Below, piece by piece: positions 1-8,038 of a stretch of DNA of 64,000 bases. The position numbers were made by a program, and so were the translations under genes. The first letter of the stretch is position 1; every line of letters starts with the position of its first letter. A model generated the notes under the pieces. That model saw nothing but the letters and a program-made list of their open reading frames with translations, had not been told where the DNA came from and ran no database searches. This DNA comes from Kosakonia sacchari (lineage in GTDB: Bacteria; Pseudomonadota; Gammaproteobacteria; Enterobacterales; Enterobacteriaceae), in the NCBI GenBank assembly GCA_900109485.1, contig FOAY01000001.1, positions 293,914-357,913 of the forward strand, read 5' to 3'.

Positions 1-185
1 CAATGTGTAATACGGATTCGGAGAGTTACTTTCTCCCGCCGCCGTAGCCGCGGGGATAAAAACAGCGTCTGTATGTGCGCTTGCTCACAATATTTGCCGT
101 GGCTGGCGCTATGGAGGTCTAACTCACAGAAATTATTGGTAAAACCCCTGGTTTTAATAACGGCTGAACATGCATTCTTGATTTG

Positions 186-200
186 TAAAACATCGTTTTA
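186..200. promoter_or_regulatory. Candidate KdgR operator 1
   Basis: The sequence TAAAAC-ATC-GTTTTA is a perfect inverted repeat with a 3-base spacer. It fits the form of KdgR boxes (AAAC, short spacer, GTTT), the IclR-family repressor sites that control pectin and hexuronate catabolic genes in enterobacteria. Confidence 0.5.
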
Positions 201-261
201 AAATATTTTATTGGGTTTTAAATTCGCGTCATTCGATTAATTCGCGAAATGTGATCAAAGT

Positions 262-276
262 CGAAACGATGTTTCA
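262..276. promoter_or_regulatory. Candidate KdgR operator 2
   Basis: CGAAAC-GAT-GTTTCA is an inverted repeat with one mismatch at the outermost pair. It has the same arm and spacer geometry as the sites at 186-200 and 842-856. Confidence 0.55.
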
Positions 277-442
277 ATAAAGTGAGGTGGTAGCGTTTTT
301 CGCCCGAAAAACACCGGGTTTACAGAATCATCCAGGGGAAATAAACGCGTAATGTTGTCGCGGATTAAGTATCGCAGAGTGAAACCATTCAAAATGAAAA
401 CGATTATCTGACGAATTATTTTACTGACTGTGGGAAATAAAA

Positions 443-466
443 AACGCCCCTAATAATAGGGGCGTT
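443..466 (-). terminator. Terminator of kdgF
   Basis: A 10-bp perfect stem (AACGCCCCTA paired with TAGGGGCGTT) closes a 4-base loop. Read on the minus strand it is followed by a T-rich run, the complement of the A-rich stretch at 435-442. It lies 20 bases beyond the kdgF stop codon. Confidence 0.85.
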
Positions 467-486
467 AATTAGGGTGCTTACTATCA

Positions 487-810
487 TTATTTTAAGAAAT
501 CTTCGCGCACCGGAGTGAAGGTATCGAGCAGGGTTCCCGCCTTCAGGCAGACGCAGCCGTGCATAATGTGCGGTTGCTTATAAAGAGTATCGCCTGCGGT
601 GACGATATGTTTCTTATCACCGATGGTAAATTCGAACTCACCGGATAAGACATACGTGAGCTGTTCGTGAGGATGGTTGTGCAGCGGGCCGATGGCACCT
701 TGTTCGAACATGACTTCGACCGCCATCATTTTGCCGCCATGGGCGAGGATACGACGCGTTACGCCGTTGCCCAGATCGTCAAGCTGAGTCTCTTTATGGA
801 AGATAAACAT
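487..810 (-). CDS. kdgF: KdgF-like cupin, unsaturated uronate ketonisation
   Basis: A 107-residue single-domain cupin. KdgF proteins convert the 4,5-unsaturated monouronates released from pectin or alginate oligomers into linear ketonised forms, which KduI and KduD then process in the cytoplasm. The cupin motif is visible: Gly41, then His44-x-His46-x3-Gln50, with His84 in the second half, giving the likely four metal ligands. The ATG at 810 has AGGA about 10 bases upstream. The gene is monocistronic, with its own terminator at 443-466, and a perfect KdgR-type palindrome lies 32 bases upstream of the start. The length matches the family (about 110 residues). Other small cupins look similar, but the KdgR box supports this name. 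Confidence 0.8.
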   Translation of the reverse strand: MFIFHKETQLDDLGNGVTRRILAHGGKMMAVEVMFEQGAIGPLHNHPHEQLTYVLSGEFEFTIGDKKHIVTAGDTLYKQPHIMHGCVCLKAGTLLDTFTPVREDFLK

Positions 811-841
811 CGGGCTGTCCTGTAGTGAAGAAAAGAGTTAG

Positions 842-856
842 TGAAACGTTGTTTCA
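842..856. promoter_or_regulatory. Candidate KdgR operator upstream of kdgF
   Basis: TGAAAC-GTT-GTTTCA is a perfect inverted repeat centred 39 bases upstream of the kdgF start codon. It closely matches the KdgR box core known from pectinolytic enterobacteria. It also lies about 110 bases before ygeA on the other strand. Confidence 0.7.
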
Positions 857-961
857 AAATAATTTATCTCAGCGTTGCGCAAAAATAAACGCGAGGCCAG
901 AGAAGTTGAAAGTCGATCACAACTTTGATTGACTGATTGCAAAACCGGACGGAGAAACGCT

Positions 962-1654
962 ATGAAAACGATAGGGCTGCTGGGTGGGATGAGCTGGGAA
1001 TCGACCATACCTTACTATCGCCTGATTAACGAGGGTGTGAAAGCCCGGATGGGAGGTCTGCACTCCGCCAGTTTGTTGCTGCACAGCCTGGATTTTCACG
1101 AAATCGAAGCCTGCCAGGCAACGGCGCAGTGGCACAAAGCGGGCGAAATCCTCGCGCAGGCCGCTGCGGGTCTGGAGCAGGCGGGTGCGCAGGCCATTGT
1201 GCTTTGTACCAACACCATGCACAAAGTGGCCGGGCAAATTGAAGAGCGTTGCCATATTCCGTTCCTGCATATTGCCGATGCCACCGGGCGCGCTATTGAA
1301 AGCGCGGGCATGCGCAACGTCGCGCTGCTGGGCACGCGTTACACCATGGAGCAGGATTTTTATCGCGGGCGGCTCGAAAGACAGTTTGGTATCGAAACCT
1401 GCGTACCCGGCCCGGAAGATCGCGAACGCGTGAATGAAATCATCTTTGAAGAGCTGTGCCTTGGCACATTCAGCGATGAGTCGCGTTACTATTTTATTAA
1501 TTTGATCAAACAGATGGCGAGTGAAGGTGCTGAAGGGGTGATTTTCGGCTGTACAGAGATTGGCCTGCTGATACCGGAAAAGAGCAGCCCGATTAAGGTG
1601 TTTGACACCGCCACGCTGCACGCAGCCGATGCGGTGAATTTTATGCTCTCTTAA
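962..1654 (+). CDS. ygeA: YgeA, broad-specificity amino-acid racemase
   Basis: A 230-residue member of the Asp/Glu racemase family. The E. coli YgeA protein racemises several amino acids without PLP, using two cysteines as acid and base. Both are visible here: Cys82 in LCTNTMHK and Cys197 in [10 protein letters not shown] chose the ATG at 962 ([12 protein letters not shown]) because it matches the E. coli N-terminus and follows a GGAG sequence; an upstream in-frame extension to 929 has no family support. Its stop codon overlaps the lysR stop codon on the opposite strand. The araE-kduD-kduI genes that neighbour it in E. coli are not adjacent here; kdgF takes that place. Confidence 0.92.
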   Translation: MKTIGLLGGMSWESTIPYYRLINEGVKARMGGLHSASLLLHSLDFHEIEACQATAQWHKAGEILAQAAAGLEQAGAQAIVLCTNTMHKVAGQIEERCHIPFLHIADATGRAIESAGMRNVALLGTRYTMEQDFYRGRLERQFGIETCVPGPEDRERVNEIIFEELCLGTFSDESRYYFINLIKQMASEGAEGVIFGCTEIGLLIPEKSSPIKVFDTATLHAADAVNFMLS

Positions 1655-2577
1655 GAGTCGCCCAGCATGGCGGCCAGCGGCTGGGCGATCAGCGGCATGG
1701 CTGCCTGTAAATGGCGCGCGAAAGCATCCACCAGCGCCGACGCCGGGCGATGCAGCGGGCGGATCAGGCTGACGGTAAAGGGCACGTCAATACTGAAACG
1801 GCGCACGGCGACACCGCTGGCGGCGTAATCCAGCGCCGTCAGCGGGTTAACCACCGAAAGCCCAACGCCCGCGCGTACCATCGCACAAACCGAGGCGGCG
1901 CTGTGGGTTTCCAGCACCATTCGCCGCTTCACCTGATGTTCCGTAAACAGCGCATCCAGCAGTTGCCGGTAACTGTCGGTACGCGACAGGCTGATGTAAT
2001 TCTCCCCCTGAAAATCGGCGGGCGTCAGCACCGTTTTGCTGGCCAGCGGGTGATCCTGCGGCATCACGCACACTTCATTACAGGTCAGCAGCGGCGTGCG
2101 TTCGGTGCCCGCTGGCGTACTCAGCGTTTCGGTCAGGCCTAAATCATGGCGCTGTGCCGACAGCCACTCCTCCAGCAGCGGCGACTCCTGCGGCACAATG
2201 TTCAGGCTGACATCCGGATAGCGGGCGAGAAAAGGTTGTAACAGCAGCGGTAAAAAAGACTGTGAGAAGACGGGCAGGCAGGCGACGGAGAGTTCCCCCT
2301 GGCGAAACTCGCGCAGGCTTTCGGCGACGCTGACAATGCGGTCCAGCCCGTACCACGAGCGCTGCACCTCTTCAAACAGCCGCAGCCCTTGCACCGTAGG
2401 ATGCAAACGCCCGCGCGAACGTTCAAACAGCTTCAGCCCCAGCACCTTTTCACAGCGCGCCAGCTCGCGGCTGACCGTCGGCTGCGAGGTATGCAGCAAT
2501 GCGGCGGCTTCAGTCAGATTGCCGGTGGTCATCACCGCGTGAAAAATTTCGATATGGCGCAAGTTAACGGCTGGCAT
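1651..2577 (-). CDS. lysR: LysR, transcriptional activator of lysA
   Basis: A 308-residue LysR-type regulator and the founding member of the family. It activates lysA when lysine is low (diaminopimelate is the reported co-inducer) and represses itself. The N-terminal winged helix-turn-helix occupies about residues 5-63 ([20 protein letters not shown]), and the rest is the ligand-binding domain. I chose the ATG at 2577 ([13 protein letters not shown]) because it matches E. coli and has GGAA about 8 bases upstream. A start at 2607 would add ten residues with no visible ribosome-binding site. It is divergent from lysA, with 120 bases between the starts. Confidence 0.93.
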   Translation of the reverse strand: MPAVNLRHIEIFHAVMTTGNLTEAAALLHTSQPTVSRELARCEKVLGLKLFERSRGRLHPTVQGLRLFEEVQRSWYGLDRIVSVAESLREFRQGELSVACLPVFSQSFLPLLLQPFLARYPDVSLNIVPQESPLLEEWLSAQRHDLGLTETLSTPAGTERTPLLTCNEVCVMPQDHPLASKTVLTPADFQGENYISLSRTDSYRQLLDALFTEHQVKRRMVLETHSAASVCAMVRAGVGLSVVNPLTALDYAASGVAVRRFSIDVPFTVSLIRPLHRPASALVDAFARHLQAAMPLIAQPLAAMLGDS

Positions 2578-2697
2578 CGCGGAATTCCGTTGCTGTGGGT
2601 TATCCATATCATTTTTGCATAGAGTGGCGATAAAACGATATTTTTTATTCCCTTCGTGGTGTGGCGTAATCAGTAAAAATTGCTGACGGAGTTCACC
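2578..2697. promoter_or_regulatory. lysR-lysA divergent promoter region
   Basis: A 120-base intergenic region between divergent lysR and lysA. In E. coli LysR binds the equivalent region to activate lysA and repress lysR. It is AT-rich around 2600-2660. I did not pick out a single LysR T-N11-A site with confidence. Confidence 0.55.
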
Positions 2698-3960
2698 ATG
2701 CCACGCTCACTACACCAGACCGATACCGACCTGAATGCCGAAAACCTGCTGCGGCTGCCTGCTGAATTTGGCTGCCCGGTATGGGTTTATGATGCGCAAA
2801 TTATTCGCGCGCAAATCGCCAAACTCAGCGCGTTTGATGTGGTGCGTTTTGCGCAAAAGGCGTGCTCAAACATTCATATTCTGCGCCTGATGCGTGAGCA
2901 GGGTGTGAAAGTCGATTCGGTGTCGCTGGGCGAGATCGAGCGGGCATTAGCGGCGGGTTACGATCCGCAAACGCATCCGGACGATATTGTTTTTACTGCC
3001 GATGTGATTGATGACGCCACGCTGGCGCGCGTCAGCGAGCTGGGCATTGCGGTGAATGCCGGTTCCGTCGATATGCTGGAACAGCTCGGCGCCGTGTCGC
3101 CGGGCCATCGCGTCTGGCTGCGCGTCAACCCGGGCTTTGGTCACGGCCACAGCCAGAAAACCAATACCGGCGGGGAAAACAGCAAACACGGTATCTGGTA
3201 CAGCGATCTCAATGCGGCGCTGGCGGTGATGCAGCGCTATCAGCTAAAACTGGCGGGCATTCATATGCACATCGGTTCTGGCGTTGATTACGGCCATCTT
3301 GAGCAAGTGTGCGGCGCGATGGTGCGCCAGGTGGTGGATTTCGGCCAGGATCTGCCAGCTATCTCCGCCGGTGGCGGGCTTTCCATTCCTTATCATGAAG
3401 GGGAAGATCAGGTTGATACGGCGCACTATTTTGGCTTGTGGAATGCTGCGCGCGAGCAAATCGCGAAGCATCTCGGCCATGCGGTGAAACTGGAGATCGA
3501 GCCGGGACGCTTCCTGGTGGCGGAATCCGGCGTGCTGGTATCGCAGGTGCGCAGCGTGAAAAATATGGGCAGCCGCCATTTTGTGCTGATCGACGCCGGT
3601 TTTAACGATCTGATGCGCCCGGCGATGTACGGCAGCTATCACCACATTACCGCGCTGGCTGGCGATGGCCGCGATCTGCGTCAGTCTGAACTTATCGACA
3701 CTGTGGTTGCGGGGCCGCTGTGTGAATCCGGCGATGTCTTTACCCAACAAGAGGGCGGGAAAGTGGAAACCCGCGCGCTGCCTGCGGTAAAAGCGGGGGA
3801 TTATCTGGTGCTGCACGATACCGGCGCGTACGGTGCATCGATGTCGTCAAACTACAACAGCCGCCCGCTGCTGCCGGAAGTGCTATTTGATCATGGCGTT
3901 GCGCGCTTGATCCGCCGCCGTCAGACCATCGACGAGCTGCTGGCGCTGGAGCAGTTCTAA
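2698..3960 (+). CDS. lysA: Diaminopimelate decarboxylase LysA
   Basis: A 420-residue PLP enzyme that decarboxylates meso-diaminopimelate to L-lysine, the last step of lysine synthesis. It has the fold III Orn/DAP decarboxylase layout: an N-terminal alanine-racemase-like barrel with the PLP lysine in VRFAQKACSN, a glycine-rich phosphate-binding SAGGG segment, and the CESGD motif of the C-terminal barrel that supplies the active-site cysteine. The ATG at 2698 (MPRSLHQTDTD) matches E. coli and follows CGGAG; the in-frame ATG at 2680 is less likely. The stop overlaps that of the convergent LacI-type gene. Confidence 0.95.
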   Translation: MPRSLHQTDTDLNAENLLRLPAEFGCPVWVYDAQIIRAQIAKLSAFDVVRFAQKACSNIHILRLMREQGVKVDSVSLGEIERALAAGYDPQTHPDDIVFTADVIDDATLARVSELGIAVNAGSVDMLEQLGAVSPGHRVWLRVNPGFGHGHSQKTNTGGENSKHGIWYSDLNAALAVMQRYQLKLAGIHMHIGSGVDYGHLEQVCGAMVRQVVDFGQDLPAISAGGGLSIPYHEGEDQVDTAHYFGLWNAAREQIAKHLGHAVKLEIEPGRFLVAESGVLVSQVRSVKNMGSRHFVLIDAGFNDLMRPAMYGSYHHITALAGDGRDLRQSELIDTVVAGPLCESGDVFTQQEGGKVETRALPAVKAGDYLVLHDTGAYGASMSSNYNSRPLLPEVLFDHGVARLIRRRQTIDELLALEQF

Positions 3961-4967
3961 TCCTGATACGGTCCCGCCGCTACTGAATCGCGCAATACCA
4001 GCGTGCCGGTAAACGGGGGGATCGGTTCAATCTCGTCGGCATTCGCCAGTTTGATCGCCTGATCGATAGCGGTGGTAATCATGGTATCGATCGGCAGATA
4101 GACCGTTGACAACCCAGGCTCCAGCCAGCGGGCGCTGGGCGCATCATCAAAACCAAACAGCGAAATATCCTGCGGAATGCGCAAACCAGCCTGGTATAGC
4201 GCCTTCGACGCGCCGAGCGCCATGTCATCGTTACAGGCGAACAAGGCACTGAAATGCGCCCCTTCCTGCAACATCTCACGGCACAATTCATAGCCGCGCG
4301 TCATGGTGGCGTCGCCGTATTTTACTCTTCCCGCATCCCAGTTAATTCCGTGTTTTTCCAGCGCCTTGCGATACCCCATTAGTCGCGCTTTGCCGGTGGG
4401 GGTATGAATCGGCACGGTGATGCAGGCGATCTCACGGTGACCAAGATTCGCCAGATAATCCACCACCTGGAAGGCGGCATCCTGCTGCTCGAAGAAGACA
4501 CATTTGTCATGCGCCTGGGCTAATTTGCGGTTGATCACAATCAGCGGCATTGGCGTTTCATCGATCAAACGCAGGATGCTCTTTTCACTCATAAAACGGG
4601 TATAGAGAATAATGGCGTCGCAGCGCCGGTCCGCCAGCATCTGCACCGCCAGCGTTTCCCGCTCCGGCGTGTCGTGACCGTCGGTAACAATCAGTTGCTT
4701 ACCGTGAAATTCCGTCCGGCGCGAAGCCTGCTGTAGCAGGCGGCCAAAATAGAAACCGTCAAAGCTGGAGACCACCAGGCCAATGCTATTACTGGTGCGA
4801 TTCGCCAACGATTGCGCCAGAAAATTGGGGCGATACCCCAGCTCTTCCATCGCTTTAAAAACCTGAGCGCGGGTGCTCTCTTTGACTTGCCCCGTCTTGT
4901 TGAGCACCCGGGAAACCGTTGCTTTCGACACGCCTGCGCGCAGTGAAACATCCAGCATTGTGACCAT
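3957..4967 (-). CDS. LacI-family regulator of the adjacent sugar cassette
   Basis: A 336-residue LacI/GalR-type repressor resembling AscG. The helix-turn-helix and hinge lie at about residues 1-60 (VSLRAGVSKATVSRVLNKTG), followed by a periplasmic-binding-protein-like effector domain with the usual FGFDDAPSA segment near the C-terminus. The ATG at 4967 has GGAGAG 7 bases upstream. It is transcribed divergently from the EIIC/GH1 operon, 276 bases away, so it probably controls that operon in response to a beta-glucoside or its phosphate; this is inference from position. Its TAG stop overlaps the lysA TAA. No orthologue lies at this site in E. coli K-12, where lysA abuts galR. Confidence 0.82.
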   Translation of the reverse strand: MVTMLDVSLRAGVSKATVSRVLNKTGQVKESTRAQVFKAMEELGYRPNFLAQSLANRTSNSIGLVVSSFDGFYFGRLLQQASRRTEFHGKQLIVTDGHDTPERETLAVQMLADRRCDAIILYTRFMSEKSILRLIDETPMPLIVINRKLAQAHDKCVFFEQQDAAFQVVDYLANLGHREIACITVPIHTPTGKARLMGYRKALEKHGINWDAGRVKYGDATMTRGYELCREMLQEGAHFSALFACNDDMALGASKALYQAGLRIPQDISLFGFDDAPSARWLEPGLSTVYLPIDTMITTAIDQAIKLANADEIEPIPPFTGTLVLRDSVAAGPYQD

Positions 4968-5010
4968 GACAAGCTCTCCGCATTAATGAGAGGCAGTTTA
5001 ACACACTCAT

Positions 5011-5022
5011 TTAACGGGTTAA
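5011..5022. promoter_or_regulatory. Possible LacI-family operator
   Basis: TTAAC-GG-GTTAA is a perfect small inverted repeat 44 bases upstream of the LacI-type gene. LacI-family operators are short palindromes, often with a central CG, so this is a plausible autoregulatory site. The evidence is only geometry and position. Confidence 0.3.
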
Positions 5023-5076
5023 GGCGCGGCGGGCGGGTTTGGCTTAAGTGCGGAAATATCCCTGAAAACGCTAAGG

Positions 5077-5087
5077 TGGTATGCCAA
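5077..5087. promoter_or_regulatory. Candidate UxuR/ExuR-type operator, copy 1
   Basis: TGGTATGCCAA resembles the UxuR/ExuR consensus core TTGGTATACCAA. It is one of three related sequences in the promoter region of the EIIC-GH1-GntR operon, which encodes a UxuR-like regulator. Confidence 0.45.
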
Positions 5088-5106
5088 TGTGGCTAATCGC
5101 TTCGTT

Positions 5107-5117
5107 TTGGAATACCA
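5107..5117. promoter_or_regulatory. Candidate UxuR/ExuR-type operator, copy 2
   Basis: TTGGAATACCA matches the same core with one substitution in the centre. It lies 30 bases from copy 1, about three helical turns, on a start-to-start count. Confidence 0.35.
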
Positions 5118-5168
5118 GTAGAGGGCTTGCGAGCCGGGTCACAGAACTTTTCCCATGCTATCGCTATT

Positions 5169-5182
5169 TTTGGTATGCCAAA
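5169..5182. promoter_or_regulatory. Candidate UxuR/ExuR-type operator, copy 3
   Basis: TTTGG-TATG-CCAAA has perfect 5-base arms and is the best of the three copies. It sits 62 bases upstream of the EIIC start codon, where a repressor could block the promoter. Confidence 0.5.
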
Positions 5183-5243
5183 TGGAATCCGGCTGTATAC
5201 CTGTACCGATAAAAAAAGCCCCCCTTAACTGAGGTGTGACCCT

Positions 5244-6572
5244 ATGGCCCTACAAGAAAAACTCATTGATTCTCTGGGTAGTTTCGCCACGAAGTTCAAT
5301 AGCTATCGCTATATCATGGCGATCAAATCGTCGTTTATTACGCTGATGCCGGTCATTATTGTCGGCGCGTTTTCAGTGCTGATTTCCAACATGGTGCTGG
5401 ACCCGAAAAACGGGCTCGCCAGCTTCCAGACACTGTCGTTTCTCGCCGCGCTAAAACCGATCACCAGCGCCCTTAACTATGCCACGCTGAACTTCCTCAA
5501 CATTGGCGCGGTGTTTTTAATTGGTATTGAACTGGGGCGCATTAACGGCATCAAGTCGCTGTTTCCCGGCCTGCTGGCGGTGATCTGCTTTATCTGCGTG
5601 ACGCCCACCACCGTCGAGATGCTGGTGGATGGCCAGATGCACGTGGTGAAAGATGTGCTGCTGCGCCAGTTCTCCGATACCCGCAGCCTGTTCCTCGGCA
5701 TGTTTATCGCCATTTTGTCGGTGGAAGTCTACTGCTGGCTGGAAAACCGCGAGAGCCTGAAGATCAAAATGCCGGATACCGTGCCGCCGAACGTTTCCGC
5801 CTCGTTCTCGGCGCTGATCCCGGCGATCATTACCACTACGCTTATCGCCACTTTCGGCTTCGTCTTCCATCAGGTGACCGGCATGTATCTGTATGACGCC
5901 GTGTATCAGGTGGTGCAGCAACCGCTGGAGCGCGTGGTACAAAGCCTGCCCGGCATTCTGCTGCTGATGTTTGTCGCGCAACTGTTCTGGGTGATCGGTA
6001 TTCATGGCAACCAGATGATCAAGCCGATCCGCGAGCCGTTGCTGCTGGGGGCGATCACCGTCAATATGAGCGCCTTTGAGCAGGGGAAAGAGGTGCCGAA
6101 CATCATCACCATGCCGTTCTGGGATGTGTACATGAGTATCGGCGGTTCCGGCCTGACCATCGGCCTGCTGATTGCGGTAATGATCGCCACGAAACGCAAA
6201 GAGATGAAAGAGATCGCCAAGCTGTCGATAGGGCCTGGGATCTTCAATATTAATGAGCCGGTGATCTTCGGTATGCCGATCATGCTGAACCCGATCCTCG
6301 CCATTCCGTTCATTATCACCCCGCTGGTGACCGGCTCGATCGGCTACTTCGCGACGGTCACCGGTTTTGCCGGGAAAGCCGTGGTGATGGTGCCCTGGAC
6401 GACGCCGCCGTTGATCAATGCCTGGCTCTCCACTGCCGGTTCGATGGGCGCGGTAGTTACCCAGTTAATCTGCATTGTTACTGCCGTCGTTATCTATCTG
6501 CCGTTTGTGAAGATCGCCTCCCGCCGCGCGGAGCAGGCGCAATTACAGGCGCAAGCCGCTAACAATGCCTGA
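5244..6572 (+). CDS. PTS EIIC permease, cellobiose/lactose family
   Basis: A 442-residue inner-membrane protein with about ten hydrophobic segments, similar to the CelB/ChbC-type EIIC domains of the lactose/cellobiose PTS family. The EIIC hallmarks are present: the conserved IGIHGNQMIKP loop and the FNINEPVIFGMPIMLNP loop that contributes to substrate binding and phosphate transfer. These permeases import beta-glucosides coupled to phosphorylation, and the downstream GH1 enzyme would cleave the phosphorylated product. The ATG at 5244 follows GAGGTG with 7-base spacing. No EIIA or EIIB gene lies nearby, so it must borrow them from another operon or act differently. It leads the EIIC-GH1-GntR-GNAT operon. 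Confidence 0.87.
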   Translation: MALQEKLIDSLGSFATKFNSYRYIMAIKSSFITLMPVIIVGAFSVLISNMVLDPKNGLASFQTLSFLAALKPITSALNYATLNFLNIGAVFLIGIELGRINGIKSLFPGLLAVICFICVTPTTVEMLVDGQMHVVKDVLLRQFSDTRSLFLGMFIAILSVEVYCWLENRESLKIKMPDTVPPNVSASFSALIPAIITTTLIATFGFVFHQVTGMYLYDAVYQVVQQPLERVVQSLPGILLLMFVAQLFWVIGIHGNQMIKPIREPLLLGAITVNMSAFEQGKEVPNIITMPFWDVYMSIGGSGLTIGLLIAVMIATKRKEMKEIAKLSIGPGIFNINEPVIFGMPIMLNPILAIPFIITPLVTGSIGYFATVTGFAGKAVVMVPWTTPPLINAWLSTAGSMGAVVTQLICIVTAVVIYLPFVKIASRRAEQAQLQAQAANNA

Positions 6573-6579
6573 GGATGTT

Positions 6580-8007
6580 ATGAGTACAAAAACCATCGCC
6601 ATCCCGCCGTCGTTTATTCTGGGTGCGGCGGCATCGGCCTGGCAAACCGAAGGCTGGGAAGGGAAAAAAGCGGGCCAGGATTCGTGGCCCGATCTCTGGT
6701 ACAAAAACGATCGCCACGTCTGGCATGAAGGTTATGGCCCGGCGGTGGCAACGAATTTCTACCAGCGTTTTCGCGAAGATGTGCAACTGATGAAGCAGGC
6801 GGGGCTGAGCCACTACCGTACCTCGATCAACTGGTCGCGCTTTCTTACCGATTACGAGCAGGGCGTGGTGGATGAGAGTTACGCCAGCTATTACGACCAG
6901 CTTTTTGATGAGATGCAGCGCCACGGCATTACGCCGATGATCTGCCTGGAGCACTACGAGCTGCCGGGTTATCTGCTGGAAACGTACGGTGGCTGGGCAT
7001 CGAAAAGAGTGGTTGAACTCTATCTGCTGTACGTTGAGAAAGTGTTTGCGCGCTTCCACCATAAAGTGACGCGCTGGTTTACCTTTAATGAGCCGATTGT
7101 GGTGCAAACCCGCGTCTACCTTGATGCGCTGCGCTGGCCGTATGAGCAGAACACCAGCACCTGGATGCAGTGGAATCACCACAAAAACCTGGCGACGGCA
7201 AAGGTGGTGAAGCTATTTCGCGAGAAGGGTTACGCCGGAACCGTCGGTTGCATTCTCAACCCGGAAGTGACTTACCCGCGTTCCAGCGCCCCGCACGATG
7301 TGCTGGCGGCACAGCGTTACGATCTCTTCTATAACCGCGTGTTTCTCGATCCGCTGGTGAAAGGCCACTATCCGCAGGAACTGGTGGATCTGCTGGAAAA
7401 ACACAACGTTAAATGGGATTACAGCGCAGAGGAACTGGCGATCATCCGCGACAACACTGTCGATGAACTGGGCATCAATCTTTACTATCCGCACCGTGTG
7501 AAAGCGCCGTCGCGCGCCTGGCACCCGGAGACACCCTTCCATCCGGCGTATTACTATGAGCCGTTTGAACTGCCTGGCAGAAAGATGAACAAATCGCGCG
7601 GCTGGGAGATCCTGCCGGAGATCATCTATGACATGGCGATGCGCATCAAAAACGAGTACGGCAACATTCCGTGGTTTGTTGCGGAAAGCGGTATGGGCGT
7701 GGAGAACGAAGGGCTGTTTCGCAATGCCGAAGGAACCATCGAGGATGATTACCGCATTGAGTTCATCGCCGCGCATCTGTATCAGACGCTGCGGGCGCGG
7801 GAAGCGGGCGCGAACTGCCACGGCTATATGTTGTGGGCGTTTACCGACAATGTTTCGCCGATGAACGCCTTTAAAAACCGCTATGGGCTGGTAGAGATCG
7901 ATCTGCAACACAACCGCGATCGGCGGGCGAAAAAATCGCTGCGCTGGTTCCGCGCGCTTAGCGATGAGCGCCGGTTGACCCTTACCCTTGATGATGAAGT
8001 AAGATAG
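6580..8007 (+). CDS. GH1 6-phospho-beta-glucosidase
   Basis: A 475-residue glycoside hydrolase of family GH1, expected to cleave 6-phospho-beta-glucosides delivered by the upstream PTS permease. The fold begins with FILGAAASAWQTEG. The acid/base glutamate is Glu171 in the TFNEP motif, and the nucleophile position is Glu369 in VAESGMG, where most family members have TENG. I prefer the ATG at 6580 because GAGG lies 5 bases upstream. The in-frame ATG at 6565 lies inside the end of the EIIC gene and would give 480 residues. The gap to EIIC is 7 bases, which implies co-transcription. Exact substrate cannot be read from the sequence. Confidence 0.85.
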   Translation: MSTKTIAIPPSFILGAAASAWQTEGWEGKKAGQDSWPDLWYKNDRHVWHEGYGPAVATNFYQRFREDVQLMKQAGLSHYRTSINWSRFLTDYEQGVVDESYASYYDQLFDEMQRHGITPMICLEHYELPGYLLETYGGWASKRVVELYLLYVEKVFARFHHKVTRWFTFNEPIVVQTRVYLDALRWPYEQNTSTWMQWNHHKNLATAKVVKLFREKGYAGTVGCILNPEVTYPRSSAPHDVLAAQRYDLFYNRVFLDPLVKGHYPQELVDLLEKHNVKWDYSAEELAIIRDNTVDELGINLYYPHRVKAPSRAWHPETPFHPAYYYEPFELPGRKMNKSRGWEILPEIIYDMAMRIKNEYGNIPWFVAESGMGVENEGLFRNAEGTIEDDYRIEFIAAHLYQTLRAREAGANCHGYMLWAFTDNVSPMNAFKNRYGLVEIDLQHNRDRRAKKSLRWFRALSDERRLTLTLDDEVR

Positions 8008-8038
8008 CGCGCAATAACTGATAAGTGCAGGTGATATT

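Larger units (their letters stand above)
1..442. promoter_or_regulatory. Gene-free regulatory region with two KdgR-like palindromes
   Basis: I see no credible coding region here. The stretch is AT-rich around 170-300 and carries two short palindromes of the KdgR type (annotated separately at 186-200 and 262-276). A TGTGA half-site at 250-254 could be one arm of a CRP site, but the other arm is poor. In E. coli the genes left of ygeA are araE, kduD and kduI, so this may be the upstream region of a uronate gene lying left of the window. That last point is inference, since no start codon of such a gene can be seen. Confidence 0.45.

Noticed and set aside
250-265. CRP site overlapping the KdgR-like palindrome
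   Set aside because: Only the left TGTGA half is good; the right half TCGAA matches the consensus at too few positions to list as a feature.
917-1621. Long minus-strand reading frame of 234 codons opposite ygeA
   Set aside because: It mirrors the codon pattern of ygeA, has no recognisable motif or ribosome-binding site, and lies wholly within a known gene.
5244-6572. EIIC gene as part of a truncated or broken PTS operon
   Set aside because: The reading frame is complete, the gene has a good ribosome-binding site, and the next gene starts seven bases later, so there is no sign of a deletion inside the operon.
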